Origin: Apostichopus japonicus | Taxonomy: Eukaryota; Echinodermata; Holothuroidea; Aspidochirotida; Stichopodidae | Reading direction: 5' to 3' | Length of the DNA: 64,000 nt | NCBI RefSeq assembly: GCF_037975245.1 | Contig: NC_092570.1 | Coordinates: forward strand, 5,523,001-5,587,000 | Part shown: piece by piece, positions 1 through 14,100 of the stretch | Numbering within the stretch: the first letter of the stretch is position 1 | Layout: each line of letters opens with the position of its first letter | Made by a program: the position numbers and the translations under genes | Notes under the pieces: model-generated | Told to the model about the DNA's origin: nothing | What the model saw: only the letters and a program-made list of their open reading frames with translations | Databases searched by the model: none

Positions 1-2122
1 ATTGGTTTGAATGATCAAGTCACAGAAAACCAATGGAAATACACAGATGCATCAGAGGTAATCACAAACGAAGTGATTATTCGCAGGGCAGCCCGGCGAA
101 TAACGTACACAGACACCTTATTCGCAGGGCTGTGACGATTTGAAAATAGGTTTATTATTAGGTTTTGCTATTGATACCAGTCAGTTTAGGGGCCTTGAAA
201 AAGCGAACCTTTTGGGCCCAAATAGTCTTAGCCACTTCATAAGCTAATTTTTGGAGCCCCAGCAGTTCAAGTTTAAAAGCTTATTTTAAGGGAGCTTATC
301 TTGGGATTCCCCAAAAGCCGATATTGCCTGAAAGCCAATATGGTCAAAGGTGTGACACCCCCCCCCCCTCCCACACATTTACATGCAAATGAGCAGTCAC
401 TCTGCAAAAACAAAGGTGAAAATGATCGAGGGATGACATTTTTATGTTGGCGGTACTAATGCTAGACTGGTTCAATCTTAAGGCCCTAGGCTCCCAAAAC
501 CAATCCTAACAGCATTAAGATAGGAATCCCAAAGGCCAATAAATTCCTCAAAATATAGAGGCTCCCAATTAAGACTCTCAAAAAGATAGCTGGTGCCCAA
601 AAGCAAACTCGAATAGCCCCAAAAGCAAACTCGAATAGCCCCAAAAATTACTGAGCCCGTTAACCCAGTCTAAGGCTGCCCTGTGAATAAGGTGTATGTG
701 TCTGGCTATTCGCAGGGCAGCCCTGCAAATAAGATGCTTGTGTCTGGCTATTCACAGGGCTGCCCTGCGAATAAGGTGTATGTGTCTGGCTATTCGCAGG
801 GCTGCCCTGTGAATAAGATACTTGTGTCCGGCTATTCGCAGGGCTGCCCTGTGAATAATGTGTATGTGTCTGGCTATTCGCAGGGCTGCCCTGCGAATAA
901 GCCCCACCAATCACAAAAGACCTATCCCTTCTTACTTACCCCCCCCCCCCCCACCTCCTCCAAAATGTAATAACAATAATACTATTAATAAGCTACAACT
1001 TTATTGGAACATGAAATAATTTGTAATTTTTGTAGCCTCAAAATGAAAGTTGCATTGCTCAGTTATTAAAATGAAAACAGTCATTAATCGTTAATATGTA
1101 GTTTTTTTTAAATGTATGATTTCATTGACTGTCTATAAATTTGTGCACAAGTCGCTTTTTCTTAGTGTACCTTAAAAAGCACAAACAGCAGCGGGAGGTT
1201 TAAACAGGGTTCCACTGTCATGGAAAATTTGGAAAGTCATGAAAACTTGAAAACCAATTTCAGGCATGGAATAGTAATGGAAAGGAGTAAAATGTCAAAT
1301 GTTGTGACAATTTCCTTGAAATTGCAATGACTTCATTTAATTGTTTCTAACCCAAGTCTTTTTGCTTTCCATCTGAAAATTTGCCCAAATCTCATGTTTT
1401 ATAAAAAAGTTCATAAAATTTCTGTTTTCAAGAAAGTGTGGGAAAATCTGTTTTAAGTGTGCAAACGTTTCTTTACACTTCCAAGTGCATAAGAAAGGTC
1501 ACATTGCCATAATGTTGCCATAAGGTGCTGTGACAATAGTAGGATACTGAGGAGGCTGCAGCCAGACTGCATAGAACATAATATTTTGTGCTATGCAGTT
1601 TCACACAATAGTCACTGCTGGTCTACCCAGATAATAAACTCTATTGTTTAATATTGATTGCAGCCTTGCTGCAGGGAATTTGACATATGAAATTCCGCCC
1701 TTTAGTAAGACTGACGTTCATTTTTCGCCACTGACCACATCTGCCCTTTTCAAGGTCATTTAGCCTGTGTGTTACATAATCAATTCACCAAGCCTGGCAA
1801 AGGAAACAAGCTTGGAAAAGTAACTTCTTCAGCTCAAATTTCCAGTGATTTACCACGAGAGCCAAATAAAATGCCCAAGGCAGGTAAACTGTTATGGCAG
1901 TGGTATTAAAGGGCGCATTTTCAAATGACAAGGTACCTAATGAACTTTTGGTGGTTTTTCTTATGCAGTACGACTTCATGAATTGGTCAGATGGTGAACC
2001 CAATGATGCCCTTGAGGGTGAAGACTGTGTGGAGATGCGGGGATATAACTGGGATAGAGGGATGTGGAACGACGTGGACTGTGATCAGAGCTATGTGGCA
2101 GCCATTTGTAAGAAGGAAGCAG
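1..2122 (+). CDS. CTLD-1, C-terminal two exons (EPN type)
   Basis: Exons 1-57 (phase 0 donor at 58) and 1969-2122 (phase 1 donor). The first starts inside the conserved WIGL region (IGLND). The second carries NWSDGEPND, then EDC, WNDVDC and AAIC, which are the long-loop calcium site, the WND motif and the last two conserved cysteines of a C-type lectin fold. EPN plus WND is the mannose-type combination in known CTLDs. The N-terminal half of the domain is left of the window. The intron between these two exons holds a repeat element that begins only about 20 bp after the donor. Confidence 0.9.
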
Positions 2123-5100
2123 GTATAAGTTTTGTCATCATTTTTTTCATTTTGTGGATTAGATTCATGTTTGCTATTCATCACAAGAAATCTGTCTTAG
2201 TTGTCATCGCAAGGTTTTTCGTATGTTATGTTACTGGTCAAACTTTAAAGCTACACTGCAAAGGCTTTTGATAGTTTGTCGTAGTTTAATTCTGCAATTA
2301 GAGAGGTTATGTGCATTTAAAGAACAAATGCATGTAGTTAAAGCCTCCGGTTTGAAAGGAGGCAGGGTTTTTGGGTGCAGGAGGGGGGCAGGTGGGGAGG
2401 AAGGTTTGTAGCAAAGATTCTATAGTTCTGTTATCATCTGCACAAAATGAAAAGTTGTGCATGAAATTAGGCGAAGTAATTTTTTCGTTCGGATGAGACG
2501 TCACACAAGAACAGTGACTACATATGCATGTCTCTTATAATTTCCTCCAGTATATTAGAGAATTAGAAAGTTAAGCGTAAGATAAGATCAGATTCAAACA
2601 TAAGATACAGAAATGGCACATTTTACACTGGAATTACAAATCACTTGAAGGTATTATACTGTGTGCAAGCAGAAATAAATATTTCACATACTCTCCCGTT
2701 AGTAAACTTTGAAGGAAATTTGTTCACTCACACAGATAAATTAATAGCAGCCAAGTCACTCAAGCAGATAGTGAAGTGCACCCAACTGTCTTAGAACATT
2801 AGCAGCTGGTGTGTATTCAAAGGACCATGGATTGGTGTGAGTTTGTTGATGATGCACTGTGTAGAATCACTCACAGTCATAGGCGTCGGAGCCCAATTTG
2901 ATTTGGGAGGGTTGTATTACTTGCCCAAAAAATATAACCAAAATTTTTCGCACAGGTTCAACATTGAATGTGCATATCATATAGGCATGCATCGGTTATT
3001 ACATCGCATGCCAATTACATACAATAATTTGCCGTGTTATTACCCTTCCATATTGGTTAGAATTTTTGGGGAAGTAGTTACAATAATAATGATAATAATA
3101 ATAGAAGTTAAACCATTGAAAAACACATTGCAATTTATTTTTCTTTCAGTAGCTGCCCAAAAAATTCACAGCATATTGCCGAATTTTCACAAAACTATTT
3201 GGTTGGGGGGCTGCAGCCCCCCCCCCTTAGCCCCGCCTCCTATGCCTATGCTCACAGTAATGAGATAATTGCTATGGTAACCATCCAGCATGTGTGAACA
3301 GAGTGCCAAGACATTACTCCATGAAGAATTATATCAAAGCAATGGAAGAATGGTCATGTGACACTTGGTTTTGGACCATTTTACCCCCCCCCCCCGGGTG
3401 TTTTGGTAGGTACTGTTGTAACGGGGAAATGTAGGGAATGTTTAGATATACATTACCTTGATGTTGTAATCACTGTAGCTGGACGACATATACACAACTT
3501 TACTACCTTAATTCAAGTTGAAACAATAAACCTGTTATAATATGATTGTCTTTCTTCTCCTTACAGATGCGGGAACCTCACCTCCAACAAATCCACGTAA
3601 GTGTTTTTATCTTATTTACAGTGGTTTTCTTCTTACATACATCTGTGACAAAAAGTTTGTCCGTTGTCAATAGTTTCAACAAATGGAAAATACTTTGATC
3701 TCTTTGACAGTGTGATTGTGGACTTTGTAATGTACAAAATGTTGTAAAATCCTTAACAAGTGATAAATCAGCTCAGCCTATCGGATATTTAGTGCAATTC
3801 AGTGCAATTAAGGTCAATCTATTCGTTACGCAGCAGTGATGATGATATGATGGAATTTTAGATATAATTAGAAATTATGAGAAATGAAAAGCCAAAAAAA
3901 TGATTGACAATACTTCTGACATATAAGTCCTCTGGTAGAGGACTAGAGCAAGGAGAAAATCAGAAACTAAATGGACACAAGGGAAGAGTGAGAAGGGAGA
4001 CACCACCACAATATAAATTTAAGCTAATCTCAACAGGTTTGTATCGTCATTAAAGCTTCGTTAAGATGTTGAAAATCGTACGGTTCGAACACGTTTCGTA
4101 TCTTGCTCTTCAATCAGGGGTTTTGTACCTTTTCCACTACTTGTACCCCTTAGCAGCTGGAAAAAAAAAATCAACCTTCACCATGTTTTTCCGTTGCTTG
4201 CAAGTGACGTTTTGTTCATGTCGCTACAAAATGCAGACAGTACAGTAATGAAACGTGATACCTTGATATCTTTAGCTGGACCTGAGATGTCCATCACTGA
4301 ATCGTTTATACACTGTGCTATGGGTATTGACCGCAGCTGTATGTGCTGACTGCACACTAGTGTCTGATTACTGATGGTAGCAAGCTGTGTGTGTATTTTC
4401 TGGGATTGATGGTGGTGTCTAACACTTCTGTTACACCTTCTGTTACACCATTCGAAACTAGGTCAGATTACCGACATGAGACGTTTCTTTTTGCGCGAGT
4501 TTTCACACCCTTTAATTGATCTGTATCGTTGTTCTGCTGTGTAGTGCACACACATGTGATATAGAGGACACAAGTAGGAGCAATGTCAAACACAAATTGT
4601 AGAAGATTAACATGTACTCTACAGCCTCCTTCACTGGTACCAAGATTCCAACTACTTACTCGTGGCTATAGTCACATGACGGTCAAGCCTGTCTATAGAC
4701 AAACAGTCCTCCTCAAATTCACTTGAGCATTAATAATTGGCTTACTTGATAGCATACACTACCCCAAGTACTGCCAAAAGGATTCATCCTTGAACACACC
4801 TAATTAATTGACCAGCCACCGTATGATTGTAAACTCAAGTTCTCTTATAGCCTGCACTACTTTCCTGTGTGATGACACTATTTGGCTTGAGCACTGAAAT
4901 AGTACATTGTGCATTTGATCATGAATTTTTGCAGAGGAGCATTCAGTATGGCTAGCATTACAAACTCCTGGGTCGATATTCAGTCTCTCCTGTTTTTGGC
5001 CAAAAACAGGGGACTCTGGTAGTGTTTGCTACAAGCAGGGAAGACCTTAATGGTGATACTAGTTATAATAATGATGATGCTGACCACATTTCCATATAAG

Positions 5101-8100
5101 GATGCAGTCTCAAAAGTAGGCATTCTTGGAAATTGCGTGTTGACCGGTGTGACCTTAGCGTAATATCATGGACAGCAGGCTGAACGGTGAGGGTCAGCGG
5201 GCTGACAGGGCAGGTGATAAGTCATGACCAGCCTACGTACACTGATAGAATATGACTCATCCTCACACACACACACACATTCATTCATCTTCTATCGATT
5301 CTTAAATGTTCAAATAATACATGAGTGATATCTTTGAATTTTGATAGCAATTATCGGTTGTTACGATGACAATGGATCGAGCTACGATGGACACGCCCAG
5401 ATTACCATGGACGGTGAACTCTGTGAACGTTGGGATGAGAACCTGGACCAGTCAATTAACCCTATCACGTACCCCAACGCAGGTTTGTACCAGTCAATTA
5501 ACCCTATCACTTACCCCGACGCAGGTTTGTACCAGTCAATGAACCCTATCACTTACCCTGATGCAGGTTTGTACCAATCAATTAACCCTATTACTTACCC
5601 TGATGCAGGTTTGTACCAGTCCAATAACCCTATCACGTACCCCCACGCAGGTTTGTACCAGTCAATTAACCCTATCACTTACCCCGACACAGGTTTGTAC
5701 CAGTCAATGAACCCTATCACTTACCCCCACACAGGTTTGTACCAGTCAATTTACCCCATCACTTACCCCAATGCAGGTTTGTATCTCCTTATGAATTATG
5801 TCATGCTGGCTCAGTGTCTACGATTATATAAACTGTGATAGGACGAAGGAATTGAAAACACTAGGTACAAATTACTGTAGGATGTTTTAAGGTTCAGAGA
5901 CTGACTGACTGGAAAAATCATACTTTCATGATTCATAAACAGAGAACCTTGTGAGGTATCCTTCCTATGTCTATGTAAAGTTACCAGTCATATTCATATT
6001 TCAATTTTCACCACACTAATTAACAAAACAAAACAAAACACATAAAGAACATTAAAAATGAAACACTTAATTTACTTCCAGACTTGTTTATGTGAAGTCC
6101 ATGAACTTTTCTTTTTTACCAATGTAGCTGCCAGCAATTAGCCCCTGATAGTTAAAATAGCAATAACAACTGAAGATCTGCCCCCAATCCTTATATACAC
6201 ATAAGTTTGGGTTATGTAAATCTGCTATGAAAGTGTTGTAGGTTCCATTTCAAAGTGTTCTTGTTTGTTTTGGAAAGGGAACAGATTTTTTTCTCAACAT
6301 TGTAAAGAGTTGCTTTGATGTCAATACCATTATTGGACAATGTAGGAAAACAATTTTCCATTGGAAATAGAATCAGTGTGTAAGAATAAGTGTGTAAGAA
6401 TGCGTTTGTTTTGTATTCTGACTGAGGACTTGAACAAAAGAATTTCAGGTCCTTGGTTGTGATTTCTAAAGAATCACCACGTCCTCGGAAGAAATCTATT
6501 GTATGGGGTATTGTTAAGGGTACGTGGATTTGAACAATGGAAAATACAATGGGGTCCTCGGTCTGAATGTAATACAAACATATGTGTGTGTGTTTCTGTG
6601 TATGTGTGAGTGTGTTTGATGGTGAAAGAAATGGACCACCAATTGTAACCACCTGCTTGAAATTCTGAGGCAACCATTGTCTGTTCATTTTCCCTTTTGT
6701 TTTTTGTCTTAATACATGACAAGGAATTAGTGTAGTAGATTTATTAATTATTATTTATTAATTAAAGTCTTTCCGTTTGTTCTCTATCTGTCACCAGGCT
6801 TGGACGAGAACTACTGCCGTAATCCTAACAATGGACCTGCTCCATGGTGCTATGTTAGAATGGAACTTGGTGTCGGTTGGAAAATATGTGACATTCCAGA
6901 GTGTACCCGTAAGGCTTCCCACTTGCTGTTTTTGTTCTGTTTTTAATAACCATCTCCATTTTTTTTTTTATTCCTGTGGAAAATTGAATTTTATTTAAAT
7001 AGAAAGTCTGTTTTGCTCAAACACTGGTCAGCTCAACTGCAAAAGGGGCCACTAGAATGGTTCCATTTTAAGCACAAAAATTTTACTTTTCCATAGTATG
7101 TGTCTTGAGCATTGGCAATTTTCTATGTCACAAAATATTTGCTGAATCAAGAATTTATAGATTTCTGTTTATTGAATCTATAACTACTTTGACCACCAAG
7201 GAAACTTGCTAAATGTGGTAAAGATGTCTGAACCGTGTTTAGTGATGGATTTAGAATATACTTATTGTGTGATGCAGAATAAATTCACAGATATTCTAGT
7301 TATTTGCTGTTATAATTTCGTTCAAACTGACACTACAAGCTCTCATTTAAAGTTTCTATGAGGCCCAGAGAAGAAACAGTCCTAATTGAAGCAAAGGGTC
7401 AAAGTTCACAAAACTCTCACTATTCTTATATTGAGCAATGTACATCATAGTCAGGTCTTTCAGACTGAATTCTACATTAGTAGCATAATTGGCTGGTATT
7501 TTTCTTTTTTTTTGGCACTCCGGATTAAAGTTTTTATGGGATGGACATGGCGACCGGGATGACTACTGCTTATTCACTCTTTTCCACTCTTATCTTGTTT
7601 TTCCTTTTTTCACTCTTTTTTCACTTTTCTTTTCACTCTTATTCACTCTTTGTCGTGTTAAACAGATTTTTTTTTCATTTTTTTTCCATTTTGAACAGCT
7701 GGCACTGACTGTTATGAAGGCGATGGCTACCTATACCGTGGAAAGGCTGACGTCACAGAGGAAGGCAAGGACTGCTTGTATTGGAATCAGCTGACCACTA
7801 TGGCTTACTACAGGCCAGCCACATTCCCTAATGCAGGTAAAACTTTAATTTTTAATGTGTTATTGAGTATATGTATGTAATAGTTGTGATTGGCTTAAAG
7901 TCAAGCTTATGCAATCATTCTGTTTGTTATTCAAAGTTTTTATGATCTTATATAAGAACCTCCCAACCAGTAAGATAGCACTTGTGTTCAGCAATCCTGT
8001 AAAGAAAAGTGACCCGTACATATATCATTGTCACCCAACAGTCACACTTGCCTAGAATCTTATATGCAAATTAGTCATTGGTTACATCTGATGTGAAAAC

Positions 8101-11100
8101 GTTATAGCTATTGGATTGTGACAATTGCTTATTTACAAGTAATTATTTTTAAATAGTTATCAAAACGAATTATTGAGAGACTCTCTGAAAGGTGCAAATC
8201 TATCATTTGTGAATCCAATATCATAGACAAGCATTTTTAAATATTTTTTTAATAACTTATACAATAATTTCAACCAGTAATATATTACATACCTGGTGTG
8301 ACAGGAGAAACTACCTATTAACACAAACAGCTACAATAGAAATTTGTTTGTATTGGTCTTATTTTGATGCATTGATCCTCTCGTATCCTAGGACTAAACG
8401 GTAATTACTGCCGTAACCCGAGCGGGTCTCGTTACGGTCCTTGGTGCTACTACAACACTACAACGTTTGGATCTTACGTTTCAAAGCCATGTAATATTGA
8501 AATATGCGAAGGTAACTAACTTCAATTGATTTTCTTATAAATGGACAATAATTGCTAAGGCTCTAAAGGTTGTTTTTCTTTTTTTACAGTGAAGCACATA
8601 TTTATGTTATTTATATTTATTTATTTTTTATTTTTGGCATATTTTATATCCTATTGTGTGTATGAAAGACATGACATCTCTCTCTTAATCCCTGGTATTG
8701 CAGATGGAAAATGATTTTGTCATGTTTATAAAATTGCTACCTCGAGAGTACCCTAATGTTATCCCCCTCTTCCCCTCCACCTAACCCCTCCCCCCACCAC
8801 CCTCAAAGGCTTTGCACTATGAGATAATGTTTCTGTGAGAAAAGAGCCCAATATAATTTTCATAAGGAAGGTTTATTATTAAGAGTTATTCAACCTGTTT
8901 GTATGTACTGTTTAGAAGTTGTATTTCCAAAGTTTTGATCACAAATTGTTATGTATTTTATATATATATATTGCAGTAAGCTTGCTGTTATCCCATATCT
9001 CTTTCTCCACTACTCCAAATCTACTAAGAGATGTAAGTTTCTGTGTGAAGGCCTTCCTGGTTACCCTCAATCAATCTCTCCTTTTATTCGGTCCTATTTT
9101 CACACAGTCATAGGGTGTTACCAGGGTAACGGAGCGAACTACCGAGGGTCCGTCGATACCACCGAAGATGATCAAATGTGTCTCTTCTGGGGAAATCTCA
9201 CCAATCTAAAAGTTAATCCAAAAAGCTACCCAAATGCAGGTCTGTTTTTCATTCAAATTTACTAATAAGATAACAATTATTATCATATATTTGATTAATT
9301 ATGTTACTGTCTGTTCAATTTTTTTTTATTTTTATGTTATAGTACAGTCATATGAAGGAGAGTAAAAGTGATACAGTGGTGCTTTGAATGACTTTTCTTG
9401 TGTTAGGTCAGTTATTATTCAAATATATCACTCAAAATCTTGCGGTCCGGGCATACTTTATAGGAAACATTTTGTTGTCTTTTGATCCTCAAGATTTAGT
9501 AGTCTTCTTTTTTATTGTTTAGAAAAGCAGGGAAAATAATAAATCAATAGTAGAGCTGCGTTGTTCAAACAATGTTGGTCAAATCTTTTCAGTTCCAGGA
9601 TTAATATGCAGTAACACTTATTTTTTGGAACTCAGCTTGCAGTTGTTGTCTTTTATAGAGAGAATGAGTTTTTGGTTTGTTTTATATTATGTTATATTGT
9701 ATTATGTTATGTTATGTTATCTATTATATTATGTTATATTACATTATGTTATGTTATATTATATATTATATTATGTTATGTTATATTATATTATGTTATG
9801 TTATCTATTATGTTATATGTTATGTTATATATTATGTTATGTTATCTATTATGTTATGTTATCTATTATATTATGTTATATTATATTATGTTATGTTATC
9901 TATTATGTTATATGTTATGCTATATATGATGTTATGTTATGTTATCTATTATGTTATGTTATTTATTATTATATTATATTATATTATGTTATGTTATGTT
10001 ATGTTATATTATATTATATTATATTATATTATGCTTTTTATGTAGCTACTTCTTGTTTCTGATTTGGTGCTATATAAATCCACAGTATTATTACTGAATT
10101 ATTTATGATACCATTATATAATAAATATCTTTAGTTAGTTGAGATTTCTATGGTACCACTAGAGTTATATTGTCAATACATTATTAATGTTTGCCAGGAA
10201 CAAATCCTTTTTTCATGTGCAGTGAAGTGTTACCAACGTTCATTTCTTCCAAAAACATTAAGAAGCCTGTTTTTTATCAGACTTGCCAACTCTAGGAATG
10301 GTCGCCTGACTGTTTGCGGTGCTAGACTATTAGAAAGGTCTCGTCATATTTTCTCTATCGCAGGTTTGGACCACAACTACTGCCGTAACCCAACCAGTGA
10401 AGATAAACCTTGGTGTTACACCTCAGAAACGGGTAACTGGGCAGTCTGTGATGTCCACCAGTGCTCGGGTAAGAAAATTATGAAAAAAAAAGAAAATGGT
10501 TAAATCATAATTGAAGATATCTTCTGCACTGTCATCTCATTTTATTTCTTTTCCTCCGTTTATTTCAACAATACATTAATATACAAATGACGTATCCATT
10601 CAAATATAGCAAAAATTAAATAACAATGAAGTTGAGCATTACCATGCAGTATAATAACGACCAACCAACGTGGCGGATAGAAAACAAATAAATATAATAA
10701 GAACAACTGGAAGAAGTATTACAACTTATAGAAACTTTGCAAGAATCCCAGACTTACTACAAAAATATTACAACGAACAGTAGCAAAATATAAGAATTGA
10801 GGATATGGAAATTGCGAAATTTTAAATATTTGAGATATTTATTAATAAGGAGAAAGCATCCTTGAATTCCTCGAAATTAATTTTATCGTTATTATTCTTT
10901 TCTGTTATGTCGAAAAATATAGTGCAAACATGGAACTTATGTATAAATTCATTACAACTTAAGGTCTTGTTTTGACGCTTCGTACAGTACAATTATAGAA
11001 CTTCAGAAGAAGAATGAGAAAATTATAAGGGTGAAATTTCTTTAATAAAAACTCATTTCATTTTATTGCACCTCCTATACATCGTTTTTTTTTCTTTCTT

Positions 11101-14100
11101 ACACTTGTAATGAAATTAAGATATTTTAACCAAGCTTATAAAATGTCAGAGTTCATCAACTATAAAAAAATTGACAATTTTAAGTTTAATATTTATCGGA
11201 TGGTTCTTGTACTTTAATCATTTTGTCCTCTTTTATTCTGTCAGGTGACATTGGATGTTATACCTACGACGGGGTAGACTATAGAGGCAAGGCACATTTT
11301 ACCACCGGCGGTGTGGAATGCCTGGATTGGGCTGAATTCATGGATGAGTTCTATCCAAGTGAGCTCCTTTCCTTCCCTCCTATTTTTCTTTTCTTGTTGC
11401 TGTTTTGATTAATTTTAGGGTTGGTAGCAGGTACATAAATTCATTCCGTGATGATGCATGTAATATGAGAATATGAAAAACTACATGGTATAAGATAAGG
11501 ACCCATGAACACTAAATGTCAGTATTAGTAATCTGTGTATATTGAGGTCAAGTTATGTGCACCATCAATGGAAGACCCCCCCCCCCCAAACCCCACCCCA
11601 ACCCAAGTTTGACAATTAGGAATAATTGTTCGTAAGGTTAAAACAAATTTGCGATCGGATTGAACTTACCCTAGGTCTAAAACTGGTCAGTCAAAGAAAT
11701 AGCATCTTTACAGGGGTCCCCAATGTCCTATTTTGAATTTTTGTTTCTGAGGTGCTTGTAGATATCTGAAGGCACCATTCCAAACCTGCTACCCCTGTGG
11801 CTCATATTTACATAAAAACAAAACCATGCATTTAATCTCACACCTATGTTATCTAAGAGAGAAAAATAAAATGATAACACCAAAGGTTATCTGATATTCT
11901 GATGTAATCATTCCAAACCTGCAACCCCTGTGGCTTATATTTACATATATACAAACCATGCATCTAATCTCAAAAACAATGTTATCTTAGAGAGAAAACA
12001 AAAATCATTACACCAAAGGATATCTGATATTCTGATATATTCGCAGATGCCCTGGAGGCTTTCACCAGATATTCCTATTCGTATCTCTCGAGTTCTTCCG
12101 AGAATCCGATAAACGGTGTCCGTCAGTCGGAGTGTGCCGAACTTTGTCTCAATAACACGGAGATATACTGCAAAGGCTTCAACTACCAGAGAGGCAGGAA
12201 CGCCTGTTATCTGTTGGAGGAAGATTCAGAAGATGTGGACATTACTTTCAGTCTTCTGTACGACTACTACGAAAGAAACCAAACGTTCGGTAAAATCTGA
12301 ATAAATAAAACACTGAAATCAATATGGTATACAAGTTGAATTAATTAGCACTGCCATTTTCTTGATAAAAACCACCATGAAGAATAGAGAGCTCATCAGC
12401 AGAAAAATCCCACTTGGGCATTTTTTACTCCTGCACTCCATGTTTCATTCATTTATTTATAGATTCATTCATTTATGTATTTATTTATTTATCAAATATT
12501 TGCATAGTTATGTGATGTTAGACAAAGTCTATGTACATATGCAAACAAAATTTCACATGATATCTTTATCTTTTTGACTAATTATTCAATTGTTGCTTTG
12601 AAAAGGAGAAAAAGAGGTTCCAGATATGTTTAAATTGATTCTCAAAACTCACTTCCAAAATTATTCTGGTTAATTGTCGATTAAAAAGAATTTATCGACA
12701 TGAAGAACTTACACCCTAGAAGCCATCGTAACAAGAGTTACTATCTGATTAATACAGATGAAAAGAAAATCCCTCTGAGACTTGTGTTTTGGCTATGAAG
12801 TGACCGAGACATGTGAGCAAATAATATCCAAGTTTTGCTACTTGTTAGATACACATGAAATTTTCAAAAACATACTTGCACATATTCTTTGTGTGTAAGT
12901 CGAGAGTGGTAGTTAATTTGACTTGGAAGAAACTCAAAAAGTTGCTGCAATGAGTTTAAATGTCTAAACCATTACTTTACATCAGATAAAAGTACACACA
13001 GCAAAACAAGGATACAATACACTACCCCCCTCCCACCCCCCCACCCACCCAAAAAAAGAAAATTGAACAACTAAAAGAATGGAAACAGTGATGGGGAATA
13101 GTCTGAAAGGTCAAATATAAGTTTCTACGTAAATAATGCTTCAAGGTTTATACATTTGAAAAGAAAACTGAAAAACAAAGACAAAATTGTTCAATATTTA
13201 AATTTAGAGAAAGTAACCTTCATGTCATTAACAACCTGTTTTTAATTCAAAAAAGGTCTGGAAAAGAATTACTGCAGAAATCCTACCAATGCAGCCGCCC
13301 CCTGGTGCTACTACTCTGATCCAAAGACTGGCTCCACAGCATGGACGTTCTGCGCCGTCTCAGAATGTAGCCGTGAGTATTAATCCTATTCTGGTCGTTG
13401 TACTTAGTAGGAATATTGCTAGGAGCCTTATGTTTGAAACAACAAAACAATTGCTGTGACAACGGCAAGAAATGAGTGAAATTTAAAGGCATTGAAGACT
13501 CACCCCAAACCGTGTGCCGCTCTCTCGAAAAAGTTAACTTTCCGTTGCTTGCAAGTGAAGTTTTTTTCTTGTCGCTACAAAATGCAGACAGTAATGAAAC
13601 GTGATACCTTGTTATCTTTAGCTGGACCTGAGATGTCCATCGGTGTATCGTTTGTACACTATGCTGTTGGTATTGACTGTAGCTGTATGTATTGACTGTA
13701 CACTAGTGTCTAATTACCGACGGTAGCAAGCTGTGTGCGTATTTTCTGGGATCGATGGTGGTGTCTAAAACTTCTGTTACACCTCATTCGTAACTAGGTC
13801 AGATTACCGGCATTAGACGTTTCTTTGTGCGCGAGTCTTCACTCACTTTAAGGGGTCCATTAAATATTTTGGGCTTCCATAAGTGATAAGGGGTGTGTCC
13901 ACAGGAGACTCTGTCATAGCCGAATGTGGTCTATCAAGTGTTTACTGACTTGTATGTCACATCACTACAATAAATCTTGAGAGTTCCATCTTAGGGCAAA
14001 GATATGGAGACCTTTTTTCTCTCCTGGGCCAACCATGCAGGATGGGAGAGGTCGTCACGAGTGGTACTTCCTAATTCTGGGGGGGGGGACCATTTATTCA

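Noticed and set aside
660-970. Repetitive frames with YSQGSPANS or YSQGCPVN motifs on both strands
   Set aside because: A 42-bp palindromic unit gives open frames in both directions; intronic and without splice support.
5449-5784. CRISPR-like array at kringle 1 and the other tandem arrays
   Set aside because: Units are contiguous tandem copies without unique spacers, in a spliced animal gene.
5841-6722. Frames in the kringle 1 intron, including a minus-strand one of 158 residues
   Set aside because: No recognisable domain, no splice-compatible borders, and His/Thr runs from a CA-rich stretch.
9625-10062. Three long overlapping forward frames rich in Tyr, Leu, Cys and Met
   Set aside because: They run through a TTATG/TTATA tract and owe their length to composition; no domain and no splice support.
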